A stretch of DNA of 64,000 nt from Agapanthus africanus (GCA_030015575.1 CM057346.1:561354315-561418314), one strand, 5' to 3'. Shown: positions 45,692 through 57,378, counted from the first letter of the stretch. A program made the numbers and translations. The notes: generated by a model from the sequence alone, not told the origin.

Positions 45692-47410
45692 CTAATATAT
45701 GCTTTTATTTATGCAGCTTGAGCCCCCGGGATGTCTGTTGGCATCTATGCCCGGCATAGGGTACCGAGCTTCGTGGGTACCGGACGTATCCTCCGCTGGC
45801 ACTACCATGATCTGGCCAATGGTCAGCTCGGCTTGAGGGGGACGCTGCTCCTGCTCGCGGTCAGCTTGCTGCTTGTCCCTCAGGTATGCTGCGAGGTTCC
45901 CCGAACGGATGAGCTCTTCAATATAGTCTTGGAGTTGTTTGCAGCTCTCCATTGAGTGGCCTAGCGACCTATGAAAGCCGCAGTAGGGGACTCGGGTTCG
46001 CTTTGAGGCCGCGCGTGGGATCGCGGGGAACTTGAAGAACCCTTCGCCCTTGTCCTCCTCAAGTAGCACTATCTGGGAGACGTTAAGCGGCGTGTACTCC
46101 TGGAACTTTGGGGGATAGGGCTTTTGCCGTTCCGATCCCCTTCTCTTGTCCCTTGCCCACTTCTTCTGGTCGTCTTGCTCTGCCCGGGGGAGGTTTGCGT
46201 TCACCTCGGATTCGAGCTGGACCTCATGCTCGGTCCAAGCCTTTACCGCGCCAGTGCAAAAGAGCGTAACCACTCTTTGTGCCTATGACAAGACCTCAGA
46301 GCCATGATGATCGTTTCGTCCCGGTGCTCTGGGATCTCGAGAAGGGCGTTGTAGAAGCGGGTGACGTAGGCCTTGAACGTCTCTCTGTCCTCGCTCTTGA
46401 TCGTGAAGAGGCGGTCGACTGTGCGCTTATGCTGCCTGTTCCCGACGAAGTGGCCGAGGAATTGTGTGGCCAGCTTGTCAAAGGTTGAGATCAAGCACGG
46501 CTCGAGTCCTCGGAACCAGTCTCGCCCGGAGCGGATGAGAGTGGCCGGGAAAGCTCGGCACTGGGCGGCATCGGAGTGGTCTTGGAAGCTCATTCCCGCA
46601 ACGAATGGATCCAAGTGGTTCTTCGGGTCAGATTTGCCGTCGAAAGAGGGAGACCTTTTGGGGCTTGTTGCGGGAGGAGACGTGGACGGCGAGCAGTACC
46701 TCAGTGAACGGTTTTATGAGTGAGTCGGCGGCATACTTAGCCCCGTCGCTCGAATGGTGACCTTCCCGATGCAGACTCTCGATCTTCTTCTCGAGGGCGT
46801 CGAGTCGGCCATGGTACCCCGACGACTCGGCGCATTCTGATCCCAGGCCTCTGCTGTTGAAGGTCTGCGTCTGGCCTCGGCCGTGGTTTCTCTCAATAAG
46901 GTTCCTCAAATCCCCGGGTGAGGTGGTCCTTGAGCTGCCGTGACGAGCCCCGTCTGCACGGCCCCGTCAGGGGAAGGGGTGTCGGTCATGCCTGGTGACA
47001 GGCGAGCTGACCGACATTTCCTCGGGAGGGACAGGTACGCGAAAGACCTCGGGGCGGGGCGCTCTAGCGACGGACCTCGGTGTCGAGCTGTTGGACGCCC
47101 AGCGGGTCGCAGAACGTACTGGCTTGGGGGATCCGTGGCTGTGGGAGGCAGCGAGGCGGTGGTCGGCTGTGCCGACGCGGGCTGAGTCTTCTCTCACCCT
47201 ATAGGGGTCCCGTTCCCGAGGAAGGGGAGCGGCGACCTGGGGATTTTGTCCCGCCGTTTGGACGCTGACGAGCGCCTCCACGAAGGATGCGAGTCTGTCT
47301 ATCCGGCCGGCGAGGGCGTTGATGGCATACGGCGGAGGGGGTTCATCCGCGCCTCCGTGGAGAGGGAGGCAGCGGTTGGTTCTTGGATCGTTGTGATGAT
47401 CGCTCTCCAT
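45692..47410 (-). pseudogene. Y gag region
   Basis: Probable gag start at 47410 (MESDHHNDPRTNRCLPLHGG). The N-terminal part is Pro/Ser/Arg-rich. The capsid core is at 46243-46614 (MDPFVAGMSFQDHSDAAQCR, DWFRGLEPCLISTFDKLATQ, ETFKAYVTRFYNALLEIP). The C-terminal part (45692-46273) contains CGFHRSLGHSMESC, the CxxH...H...C signature common in Tat gag proteins. Gag would assemble the particle. It lies directly downstream of the Y primer site, and no protease or RT follows in Y. The region is broken several times. Confidence 0.85.
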
Positions 47411-47453
47411 TGGAATGAGACCGGAAGGCGAACTTTTGTTTTTGTGGAATCTA

Positions 47454-47472
47454 GTTCCCACAGACGGCGCCA
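47454..47472 (-). other. Y primer binding site
   Basis: Minus-strand TGGCGCCGTCTGTGGGAAC, two bases from the LTR end; differs from the X site at one base. Confidence 0.8.
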
Positions 47473-47474
47473 GC

Positions 47475-48237
47475 TGACGGATGCATGAATCTCCTTCGGA
47501 TGTTGCTTCCCGTTGATCTGCTGATGGCGGCGATGGATGGCTGAGATTGGATCTGGAGGCTGTCACTCCTGAAGCGTGTGGATCTCAATGGGTTGAAGTT
47601 GTAGTTGCCGAGTTACCTGCAAGGAAGTCCCGGGGTGGTTGTACCACCGAGGACCCTCCGACGATCAAGTTAGTCTAGAGATCCGAGCAGAGAAACGGCT
47701 TAGTGGAGTAAAAATTGCTTACCTCAATCGTCTGAGAGAGGGGTTTATATAGCGGTGGCAGCAGGCGGGGCAGGCGTGAGAATCACGCCGGCCGTTACGC
47801 TCCAGACGTCACGCCCGCGTGATGAGCGGGACCTCCCATTAATGGCGAGACAGGCTCGTTAATGGGGGATCGTGGTGGCGTGGAACGTGGGATGTGGCCG
47901 GCGGAGATCTCGCGCATGGCGAGATTCGCGGGATGGCGGTTACGCCTGCAAGCGGTGTTGTTGGTCGGTCGATGAGACCGAGAAAGATGACCTCGGCGGT
48001 AGAGCTCGCAGACGAGCGGGAGAGCCGAGGTATCTTGGTTCTGCGGTAGCTCGGAGACGAGTTCTGAGGCCGAGGAGGCCAGTTGTGCAGGGGGCTCGGA
48101 GGCGAGCCAGCGTTCGCTCGGTAGGACGAGCGTAGGCGTGGTCTGGTCGGCCACTGTAAGTCCTTTCTTGCATGCTCTGGGACACGTCATCTGCCACATG
48201 TCCGGATCTGGGAGATCACCGATATCGAGCCTCATCG
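47475..48237 (-). repeat. Y 5' LTR (763 bp)
   Basis: TGACGGATGCATG...GAGCCTCATCG, matching 31208-31230 plus 39680-40401. A minus-strand TATATAAA at about 47744-47751 would drive genomic transcription leftward. TTATC follows at 48238. Confidence 0.88.
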
Positions 48238-48242
48238 TTATC

Positions 48243-48727
48243 ATCTCAGAATCATCGATGGTGTAGATATTGTGCTGATTTTGATCGATCGTCGACCATT
48301 CATCGAACACTTTCTAATTGTCTGAACATGTGCATGCAGATATCAAAACCATGATCAAGAAGAAGGCATTTTCCCGAGCCGCAAATTAACTATATATGGT
48401 GAGCGGGAATCATATTTTTCCATGTGATATCATTATTGATTTTATATTTCCTTTTTCATTTGATGCCAATATTGATTGGTCACATGGTCTTTATTAAATG
48501 AATTTCATATGTGATCTCAATAATAGTACCATACAATGTACCATATCTTTAAAAAATCTAGCAATAACATGTAATATTACGTTTCCTTCTTTTTTTAAAA
48601 AAAAAATAGCATGTATTTGCGTATTGGTCCCTATCCTTTGACCTCATCGAGGCCGGCTTTTTTTTTTATCACTGCCTTTAAAATATGTTATTTTCAACCC
48701 ATCCCTTTCATTTCACTTCTCTCTCCC
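48243..48727. other. Spacer between the Y nest and the host gene, with a possible terminal exon
   Basis: AT-rich apart from 48300-48420. There GTGCATGCAG (ending about 48342) looks like a 3' splice site followed by short open stretches on the plus strand (for example SRKLTIYGERESYFSM in one frame). This may be the last exon of an unknown gene or chance. No other signal seen. Confidence 0.25.
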
Positions 48728-48746
48728 TATAAACTCCCTATAAAAG
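48728..48746 (+). promoter_or_regulatory. Core promoter of the host gene (two TATA boxes)
   Basis: TATAAA at 48728-48733 and TATAAAAG at 48739-48746, followed about 25-35 bp later by a long CT-rich stretch (48765-48860), a common plant transcription start and 5' leader context. The coding region begins at 49305. Confidence 0.6.
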
Positions 48747-48831
48747 TCTCCTCAAAATTTCTTCTCTTCCTCTCCCCCCTCTCTCTCTTGTATTCGTTTC
48801 TCTCTCTTCCTAAGAGCTTAGATTATCTAAG

Positions 48832-49292
48832 GTACCCTCTCTCTCTCTCCCCCACCCCCCCTCCCAAAATTTTGTAAGAACAAATATTTTTGTGGGGGTG
48901 AAAGCTCATTTTCAAAAGTTCGTTTTCTCGTTTTCCTACAGTTTTATTTCTACGCTCATCAATATCAGAAATATTTGGAAGCAACACGAACACAGAAACT
49001 TTATTTTATGTTATGTTCCTAATGAAATCTTTTAAATTTCAAGGTTTCAAATGAATTTTTTTAAGTTGTTTTTGTACAAGGTCTATGAGTGAATAGAAAA
49101 CCCATGAGTAGAAAGAATACCTTTTATTTCTATATTTTTTCTTCCTTTTTTGGGCTCCATAACCTCTTTTTTAAAGATAAAATTTAACAACCCATATGAT
49201 AGGTATTGGATCTTACCTCAAAATCAATTAGATTTATATAAAAAAAAATTATCATTATTTTATTTATTTATTTATTTTGCAATTTTGTGCAG
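48832..49292 (+). other. Predicted 5' UTR intron of the host gene
   Basis: A good 3' splice site, T-rich then TTTTGTGCAG, ends at 49292, 12 bp before the ATG. A plausible donor is AAG/GTACCC at 48832; TTTGTAAGAAC near 48872 is an alternative. The interval is AT-rich with no coding signal, as expected of a plant leader intron. Confidence 0.5.
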
Positions 49293-49304
49293 TATTTTTA
49301 AAGG

Positions 49305-49807
49305 ATGAATCATTTTGCGATGAAGCGGGACGCTTTTGCAGCATGCGAAGAGACGAGGGGTTCTTCTATTCCTCTATTTTGTCCTAAGCCTAGACGGGTC
49401 GGGCACGTGTCTGTACCCGACCCGCTAAGACCTGTTAAGGCCGGCCCCGACCTCCACGATATTTTTCTAACGAAGGTGAAATATAATTTTTGATATTTTT
49501 ACTTTTTTGCCTGATTATGAAAATTAAACCATTATTTATTACTAATTCTATTTCTTATATCATATAGGGAGGAGAAATAGCTACGTCACCCCCGTTTTTC
49601 GCGGGTTCACCTCCGACCCGATCCGCTAACCCGGTGGTCCACGATGCCCGTTTCGTGGAAGTCAAACCCGATTTGGTTTCGATTCCATGCTCCCCGCTTT
49701 CGCCGCGTCAAAAATCCGGGTGCGTCCGAACCAAGTTCGGGTTCAAACCCGCTCCCGTCCGAGTCGAGGGCTTCGACTGTTCTCACAGCATCACAGCAAC
49801 GGCCTGA
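49305..49807 (+). CDS. Small plant-specific protein, 136 aa, two coding exons
   Basis: The only convincing host gene in the window. Exon 49305-49475 (57 codons, starting MNHFAMKRDAFAACEETRGS), a 92-bp GT-AG intron (49476-49567, AAG/GTGAAA ... CATATAG/GGA) and exon 49568-49807 (79 codons plus TGA) splice in phase 0. Exons are clearly more GC-rich than the intron and flanks. Conserved-looking blocks are FCPKPRRVG (about residues 25-34), PPFFAGSPPTR (about 64-74) and NPVVHDARF (about 78-86). From memory these resemble a small family of uncharacterised plant proteins (Arabidopsis AT1G13390/AT1G68490 type). No signal peptide, membrane segment or enzyme motif is visible, and the function is unknown. 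The start is chosen because it is the first ATG after the leader-intron acceptor. Confidence 0.75.
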
Positions 49808-51242
49808 ATTTTTTTAAAGAAAATATAAGGTTATATAATTTGATGATTAGTTATTTATTAATCAACACCTTCGATAAGAGGAGCTAAAAGCTTTTGAGGA
49901 TTTATTGTATATTAGTCCAAAATTGTTGAGCTTGTTTTCGCTTTTTGGTGCTCTATCTCAAACAAGTTGTAATTAAAAAGATGCATGTGTAAATAAGGGA
50001 GAGGAGAGCATAAGAACTATTTTATTTGGGTTTTGCTTAATTTAATTATAGGTGAGATGAGAGGATTATGTCAAAGGTGGGCTTGAATTTGTATAAAGTT
50101 ATTAGAAAATGGGCCCTCCCTTGTATTTTTTTGAGTCATCCAACATGTGTATGTATATAAATGATATGGAATCTTTGGAGCTATTGCTCTTGTTGTCTGT
50201 TGTTGTGGAATTTTTCTTTTGGGAGTTCAATAATTTTTATCAACTTTGATTTGGACTCTTGTGAATGTGGTATAAAGTGATTGGATGTGATATTGGTAGG
50301 TTTGGATTGCTTATATTGGAAATATTTGTGAATGGGCATTCATTTTTTATAATGAGAGTGGGCATACATTCATTTTTATGAATTCATAGGTTCATCACCC
50401 CACAAATTTTTCCATCCAAAAGTAAAAGGGCTATAATTAGATTCTCTACAAGATGTTTAAATAAGAGTTTAAAAAAGATGTTGATTTTTATTCAACGTGA
50501 TGTTATGTTCAAACTTATGACGGGGTTGTTGTTCTCCTTCTTTCAGAAAGAATATTCAACCCTAAATCATGATAATAAATGATAATCACATCTGTAGTCA
50601 TAAGTGGATAAAGGAGCCGCTTAATATCTAGAATTCAATGAGATTAAGTGAGGGCCTATAAAGAGAAATAGTAGCCTATACATGTAGAATTTTCCCTATA
50701 TTAAGACAAATGACTTGTGATAGGTGTAATATCTGGTGTCACGAACTAACTAAATTGGATTAGTGTACCTTGGGGAAAATAACTTCCAAATCTTAGAGGG
50801 GGTAAGCTTGAAATGATGGTAGGTGTCAATGATCCCATAATCTAGACTCTCTAACAATTATCATATGGTACTTTTATCATTATTCTTCTTTTCTATTTTT
50901 TTATTTTATTTTTTGGTTCGATTTTCTAAAATACGATTTTATAAGTTTCAGTATCATGAATACATCAGAAGTGCATAAAAGCCTTTGTCGTCTTGTGCAC
51001 TAACAAAGATCTGCTATTAGATCATCTGTCTAGTTCATAAGTATAACATGTGTTATGTTGACGAAATATCTAAATAGGTTGTGAGCGAATTGATTATAAA
51101 CCATGAGGATTCAAGAATAGCTACTGCTATAAAATTTGGCTAATAATAAACATGATGTTAATTTATGCTTTATACCTCAAACTTTCTCCAATAAAAAAGA
51201 ACATACTTTATGAATTAAAGCATAGATTTACAGGAAAATAAA
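49808..51242. other. 3' flank of the host gene, non-coding
   Basis: The first few hundred bases probably hold the gene's 3' UTR; TGTATATAAATG near 50150 and TTCAATAATTTT near 50226 are possible polyadenylation elements. The rest is AT-rich with no recognised gene or repeat. Confidence 0.4.
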
Positions 51243-51518
51243 GGTTATTTGCTAATTAATAACATGATGTTTCGCCTGCTATGCACTTATATATCTTATT
51301 GATATTTTCGCCGCATTTATATACCCTAAAATACACACCAATTATACTTTGCTCTCTTAAGTTGGCCATCAAATCAAATCAATCATGTACTAATTATACT
51401 TTGCTCATTTGAATTGACCATCAAATCAATCATTGATGGTCAGCTGAAGGGTGTGAAAAAATCATTAAGATATATAAGTGCATAGCAGATGATACATGGT
51501 ATTATTAAGCAGAAAACC
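51243..51518. mobile_element. MITE of 276 bp with long terminal inverted repeats
   Basis: Terminal inverted repeats of about 55 bp, imperfect outside and perfect for 23 bp inside (51276-51298 against 51466-51488, CTGCTATGCACTTATATATC...). The ends read GGTTATTTGC and GGTTTTCTGC inward. AATAAA flanks both sides (51237-51242 and 51519-51524). The interior contains a ~55-bp tandem duplication (ATTATACTTTGCTC ... CCATCAAATCAA). No coding capacity. The superfamily is uncertain. Confidence 0.65.
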
Positions 51519-51524
51519 AATAAA

Positions 51525-54129
51525 ATTGTTAGTTGGTACCAGAACCCTCTCAATGAATTTGGTTGAATGTAGCTTTCAATGCTTTCCATTCATTTTTTGG
51601 GTAGTTGTTGGGAGCCACGAGGGCACTTGCACATCTCACATGTACTGTTGTATCATTAAGATACTCCTATTTGATTCCTGGATCCAACTAAGCTTGCACT
51701 GTTGCTCATTTCTCTTTCTTTTGTCTGTCTGCTTTTTAATTAGTTTCATAATTGATTGTGCTTGGTCTCCCAAAGAGTATTTAATTAGAAGAAAAATTAT
51801 GTTATTAAAAATTGAATGATGCTTTACCTACCAGACATGAGGCTGCTAGGTTAAGCACCTCACCTCCTAAACTTCATGTTGGACTCTTGTCGGACCCGAC
51901 GTCTTCTACCAGCCTGGTAGGGAAAATATTAGGAATTAGATAATACGGCAAAAGAAAAAGGAAAAAAAACCGCAAAGCTTAGTAATCACTATTTTTGGAT
52001 CCATTCTTTCGAAGAAGTCCGAAACTTTTTCCATATGGAGTTGGAACTGCATTTGACAACAACGGGACAAGCAATTTATAAGGTTTGTATACAAAACGAC
52101 ACTTCCTTCATTTGGTGATTCAATGATGAGAAGGAAAATATTAATTTACGAGCCACATCAACTATGTATACATGGAGACAAATATAATTCAATCATCTTA
52201 ATCTATCCCATACAAATACAAATTGCATATATAACAAAGATTATATACACCTAAGAGCTACTTTCTTGTTACGAAATAACCCTGATTTGTTCTCGAGCGA
52301 GTCTAATTCGAAAAATACTTTTCATATCCGTCTGGTTTTTATCTCGGTATTTAGACAAAGAACTCTTCTATAGTCTAGTAGCACATAAAACAACTCTTCT
52401 GTCATTTGGAATGGATAACATGTGATTTAGATGGAAAAATTACCTTCGGTCCAATTTTTATGGCTGATACGACCAAAACACAGTATTCTCAATCTCAAAG
52501 AGGGCCGAAGAAATCCTAACCAAATCAAATAAATGAAGACTTTAAAAAAAATTACAAAGATGCAACTTAATTCGAGATTTTAACCCAATAGATCTCATAT
52601 TTACCTTCTTCACTTTGCCAAATTTAAAAAAAAACAAAAAAAACCCTAGTTAATTCATATATTATATATAATATTTGAGAAAGTTCACTCTATAGCAGGA
52701 AAGGGTAAAAGAGTTAATATAGTATAAGAATTATGACAAAGAGATCACAACATCAAGTGAGGTTCTAAACGAAAAGCAAATGGAAATTAATTTAACCAAC
52801 TACATGCATTTTACAGGATAAAACATATAACGGCAGCATGATATGTGCTTTATCTACTCTTTCTTTCTCTCTTTTTGGATGCAATCCCGTGCCCGTTTCT
52901 GCCTTAGTTTTTTTCTAAAGAAAATTGAAACAATCAACAACCATCAAACAAACAAATAAACAAATCCTTTGTCAATATCTAAGGAAGTTTAGTGATTATT
53001 TGTTATCGTCATGTTTGTACACTTTCTGTTGTAAGTTCCTAATTGATTGAAACCTTCAACTTGGTAATTATAAATTCATATTTATTATCTAAAGACCGTT
53101 CATTTTTCTCTTTTGGAAACCTAGACGTTTTCACAATAAGAACTAAATTCTAATGGAAAGTTCTTTTCCTCTTAGAAATTCTTTTCAATCATAATATATA
53201 TTTCTGCTCCTATTTGACTTAATTTATTTACGATTTTCAGAATAAGTTTATCATTCGCTCAAAAAATCAGTAGAATGCCGTTTATTACTAAAATTCGGTT
53301 TCTTCCATATCACCGTACCAAAACTATATTTTGACACCATAACTTATATAAAGAGTCATATGACTATCTTTAGGCTTTTCCTCCCAAAAAATGTACATCC
53401 TCTCTTTGTACGTGCTATTAACCCTTTTCTTCTTTTACAAATCTAGGATATTTCTTCAAATCGGTAAGATCTTCATCTCTAAATTAGGGTCATGGCCCAA
53501 TCATTACAATGAAGTTCCAATCATCTATCAGATTAGCACAGCCCTAATTGTAAATTAGAGATTTAGTGTTCGACAAACTGAGGTAGAACAAGATAGATGG
53601 ATTGTAGTATATAAAGAAGGGTGATCGGGTTATTTGCGGCAACAATTAACATCAAGAAATCCCGTGTAAAGGATCAAACGCGTGAGTTGATGATGGGTTT
53701 TAACCATGGGATAGTTTTCATGAAATATACCTTATTTTTAATGTCGGTTTGGCAAGACACACAAATTAAAGAGCAATAATTTTCCTATCCGCAATTTGTC
53801 TATCCAAACGTTTATTCAAAAAACAAAATGGTAGGACCCGCAATACCTCGATGATAATGTTAAACAGGTGGGCCCATAGTATTTTTCTCTTTGGCAAACT
53901 TTTGGATGGAAAAAGTATTTCAATTAAATACAATCTTCATGAGAAACATACGAGTTCTTTATTAGTTGAATAAACTTTTAGTGTGGCCCTTCCATTTTTC
54001 GTTTGGACTTTGGATGTGGAGAGGGATTCTAATGGAATTATATATAATGAAGCGCATTTTCCTCCCGCTTTCCAAAGAATGATGAGTTGCTATCTCCTTG
54101 ATGGTGGAGCTATCTTTTAATTAGGTCCC
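51525..54129. other. AT-rich spacer, nothing recognised
   Basis: 2.6 kb of host DNA without a coding frame, RNA gene or terminal repeat that I can support. Short hydrophobic frames occur by chance in T-rich sequence. Confidence 0.4.
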
Positions 54130-55682
54130 CAAACTAAGAATGGTGTGAATTGGAAGCTTCATGATTCACTACAACTATATATTCTATTATATTTATATAT
54201 TCAAGGAAAACATATATTAAATCATTTTTCTTATGTAATAAAAATTGAAATGGTATGTAATTAATTGTTAGTTTACATTTGTCAAGGTTTTAAGGTTATG
54301 GAAGTCGTTTTCTTCCTCGCTACAAATTATGATTTTGGTCCAACGGCGAACACGGTGTATATAAACAACAAGATCTAGATTTAGATAAATGGATAATCTT
54401 AGGTTCAGAACAATATTTTATGCAAAAGTAGATTTCGGTCAACACATGGATGTTCGAATGTTAGAATATAAAAACATATCATTCAACCTTAGCCAAAATT
54501 TTGTACTTTGGCATGCATGTAAAACTACTGCATTTGTTTATTCAACACTTTATATTAAGAATTAGAGAAACGGCTAAACTAATTCTCAATTTATGGAGTC
54601 TGTGAAAGGATACTTAGATTGTAGGTAAAGCAGGTTTGAAGATTCGTTGCAGTTGTTGGGTTTCCTAGCACCCTGACCGTCTACCGCGGCCGTTGCGGAA
54701 CGAAAATACTCTAATCTTTTGAAATCCGGCGCTAGAAAACTCGTCCTAAAATCTAACCATAAACCAAAACTAGCTATCTTAGGAGATCTATCTACTGTGA
54801 TAGATGTTTATATCTAGAGATCCGTGTCCTTCAGGTCTTCAGTCCTCGTCAGAGCTCCTAGGGATCCTCGATCAACCTTGTTTTTTCGCCTTCTTGATCC
54901 TAAATGATCCACTCGAGAGTTCTTGATTCAAGCTTGACTTCACAAGTGAAGCAACTTAGTGACCTAGTTTGCTAGACTAGGTTGCTAAGGGGATGTAGTG
55001 ATTTATCTAGTGTATTTCTATCTTTCTTTCTCCCTTGATTCTCAACTCATGAGATGGTAGGGAGGAAGATGGAAGATGAAAGAGAAAGAGGAACTGAAGA
55101 GAGCTAGGCAAGTGAGGAGAGAGAGCCTTATTGTGAGAATGAGAAACTTCTTTGTAGAAAATCATGAAGCATGGTTTTCTAAAACCCATTTTTCAATAAA
55201 GATAATACAACCATACTTGAATAGTTTGCACAAATGAATTTTCAATTCATTTGTCAATACTATTCAAGCATGGTTCATACCATTCTCTCCTTTACACCTC
55301 ATTTCCTATTTTACACTTCATTTCCATTTTGCAAATAAAATGGAAAATACATGATGATGTGTTCTCCTTCTACAATGTCTTTCCATATAAATACAGAATA
55401 CATTCTATTGTATATACATACCCGTATTCGTATCAAGATACGAACATCCAAGAGATAGAATAATACCACTAAAATAATACTAATATTTAATCAATATCCG
55501 ATTTAATGAACCGGCTCAATCCTAAGCTCGCCAGTATTATCAACCGTCCGATCGAAAATCTGGATAACACTGTTATATACATATCGAAATATGTATACGT
55601 AAATTATTAAATTAATACCTGATTTAATAATCCCGCTTAATACTAAGCCGGCTAGTATTATCATTCGATCGAAACCCCGTAT
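54130..55682. repeat. 1.55-kb direct repeat, left copy (filled side of the E insertion)
   Basis: Nearly identical to 59878-61426, starting CCAAACTAAGAATGG and ending in CGTAT at the E LTR. It contains 524 bp of flanking DNA and then, on the minus strand, the terminal ~1.03 kb of an Angela-related LTR (54654-55682). Confidence 0.9.
54654..55682 (-). repeat. Angela-related LTR fragment (left copy)
   Basis: Matches 60403-61426, which belongs to a complete solo LTR. Related by layout to the LTR of C but clearly diverged. Confidence 0.65.
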
Positions 55683-57373
55683 TGGGGTAAAAATTTACAC
55701 CCCGGTCGACCAAGTCAAAATCAAATTCAAACCCAAGCCAGGTGGGCCCAAGCCCAGATTAAGTGGGCCAATGCCCGGAGCTAGCTCGAACATGAAACGG
55801 CCGGCCTCCCCCCATGCCAAAATTTTGTTGTATTTCTTTTACTTTATTTTATGAATAAATGTAAGAAAAATGGGCATAAAGCCAAATTCTTGTAAAGCCC
55901 ATGGCTTATGTGCAAAAAGAAATGACACATGAGCCATGGGATAGGCAAAATGCCATTTTGTGATGCCCAAGGGGCTATATGTAAAGTGTATAGCCTATAA
56001 AGGCAAAGATAATGGAAATATCTCAACAACTTTTTCTCTCTCCAAAAAATTCAGATCTGTGATCCTCTTCTTCCTCAAGGTTCTAAAACCTTCTTTTTCT
56101 TTTGAATTAAATCAAGAGTTTTACTCTTCGTTTTATAAAACAAAATAGTTTTCACCACAAAACCCACAAAAGGGAATTCAGATCTGCCATCAGATCTTAG
56201 AAAGAAGAGATTTTTAAAATATCATACTTCTTGATTTTCAAGATCCGGCCAACAAAGAAAGAAGAAGGAGACCCATCTCCAGAAACCCTACTTTGGGGAA
56301 GAACTAGTGCTCAAGGGGAGAAGCCCTTCATCAGCTTCAAAACATCCTACACACACAGAAAGAGAGAGAATAATAAGTGCTCCTTTCTGGGAGTACAACT
56401 CCCATTGCAGGGACCAAGTCCCTTCTGCCGCTCGAACGCCCACGTGCTGACACGTGGGGCGCTAGCGCTCTTGCACTCAGAGCGCTAGCGCTAGCGCCCG
56501 AGCGCCCATGTGCTGACACGTGGTGCGCTAGCGCCTGAGCGTCCACGTGCTGACACGTGGTGCGCTCGCGCTCAGAGCGCTAGCGCACTCGCGCTCAGAG
56601 CGCTAGCGCCCAGAGCGCTAGCGCCCAGAGCGCTAGCTCCCGAGCGCCCACGTGCTGACACGTGGGGTGCTAGCGCTCAAAGCGCTAGCGCCCTTGCCGC
56701 GTCCACGTGCTGACACGTGGTGCGCTCGCGCTCAGAGCGCTAACGCTCTTGGGCTCAGAGCGCTAGCGCTCAGAGCGCTAGCGCCCGATCGCCCACGTGC
56801 TGACACATGGGACGCTAGCGCTCAAAGCGCTAGCGCCCGAGCACCCAAAGCGCTAGCGCCCGAGCGCCAGCGTGCTGACACGTGGTGCGCTAGCGCTCTT
56901 GCGTCAAAGCGCTGGCGCTTTTCCCACGCATCCTTTGGACGCCCTTTCCCTTTTTTATTTTATATATATGTATACATACACACACATACTCCACAACACT
57001 ATCCCTTCAAAAAAAAATTAGGCTGGGGCGCTGCCCCGCACCCCATAAGGGGGCTGCTAGCCTTCTTGACCCCCAGCCTGCTATCCGGGTAGCGGGACCC
57101 CCGTAAAAACTCTGCGGGCCCCCGATATATCCAAAACCCCTTCAAAACACAACGCTGTACATTGAGTTCGCATGACCAGTTTAACCCGTTAATCGGAGGT
57201 TCTCCCGCTCCAAAAGCGAGGGGTAATTAACGGCAGCTTAGTCCGCGGTTGCCGGAGATTTGAATCCCCACAATCAATAAACCCTAGCCTACCTTAGGCA
57301 GGGGGAATCTGTAATGCGCCTGAAAAGCGCGCGCGTATTCCCATCTCATTGGGGTGACGAAAAACACCCTACA
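55683..57373 (+). repeat. E 5' LTR
   Basis: About 1.69 kb: an AT-rich start, a GC-rich array (56440-56935), a TATATATGTATAC stretch near 56965, and a C-rich end. Only one LTR is present, so no age can be read. Confidence 0.7.
56440..56935. repeat. GC-rich G-box / GCGCTAGCGC minisatellite in the E LTR
   Basis: Seven blocks of CCACGTGCTGACACGTGG or close variants (near 56447, 56509, 56547, 56649, 56707, 56796 and 56871) alternate with runs of AGAGCGCTAGCGCTC and AGAGCGCTAGCGCCC. Both motifs are palindromic. CACGTG is the plant G-box. The array is so regular that it is open in several frames, which should not be taken as coding. Confidence 0.92.
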
Positions 57374-57378
57374 GATTC

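Larger units (their letters stand above)
31208..48237 (-). mobile_element. Element Y: Tat-type Ty3/gypsy element with gag and antisense modules, carrying nested X
   Basis: TTATC flanks both ends (31203-31207 and 48238-48242), a perfect 5-bp target duplication. The right end is the 5' LTR (47475-48237). The left, 3' LTR is split after 23 bp by X and resumes at 39680-40401. Inside, on the minus strand, lie a primer site and a gag region; on the plus strand, two antisense modules; between these, a minisatellite. No RT or integrase is visible in Y itself. Excluding X it is about 8.6 kb. Affiliation to the Tat group rests on the gag style, the primer site, the antisense gypsy-type ORF and homology to X. 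LTR identity by eye is about 95-96%. The gag region is broken several times. Confidence 0.85.

Noticed and set aside
56231-57092. Plus-strand frames with Arg-Ala-Leu-Ala-Pro repeats in the E LTR
   Set aside because: Translations of the palindromic GCGCTAGCGC array; several frames are open at once, so no coding claim is made.
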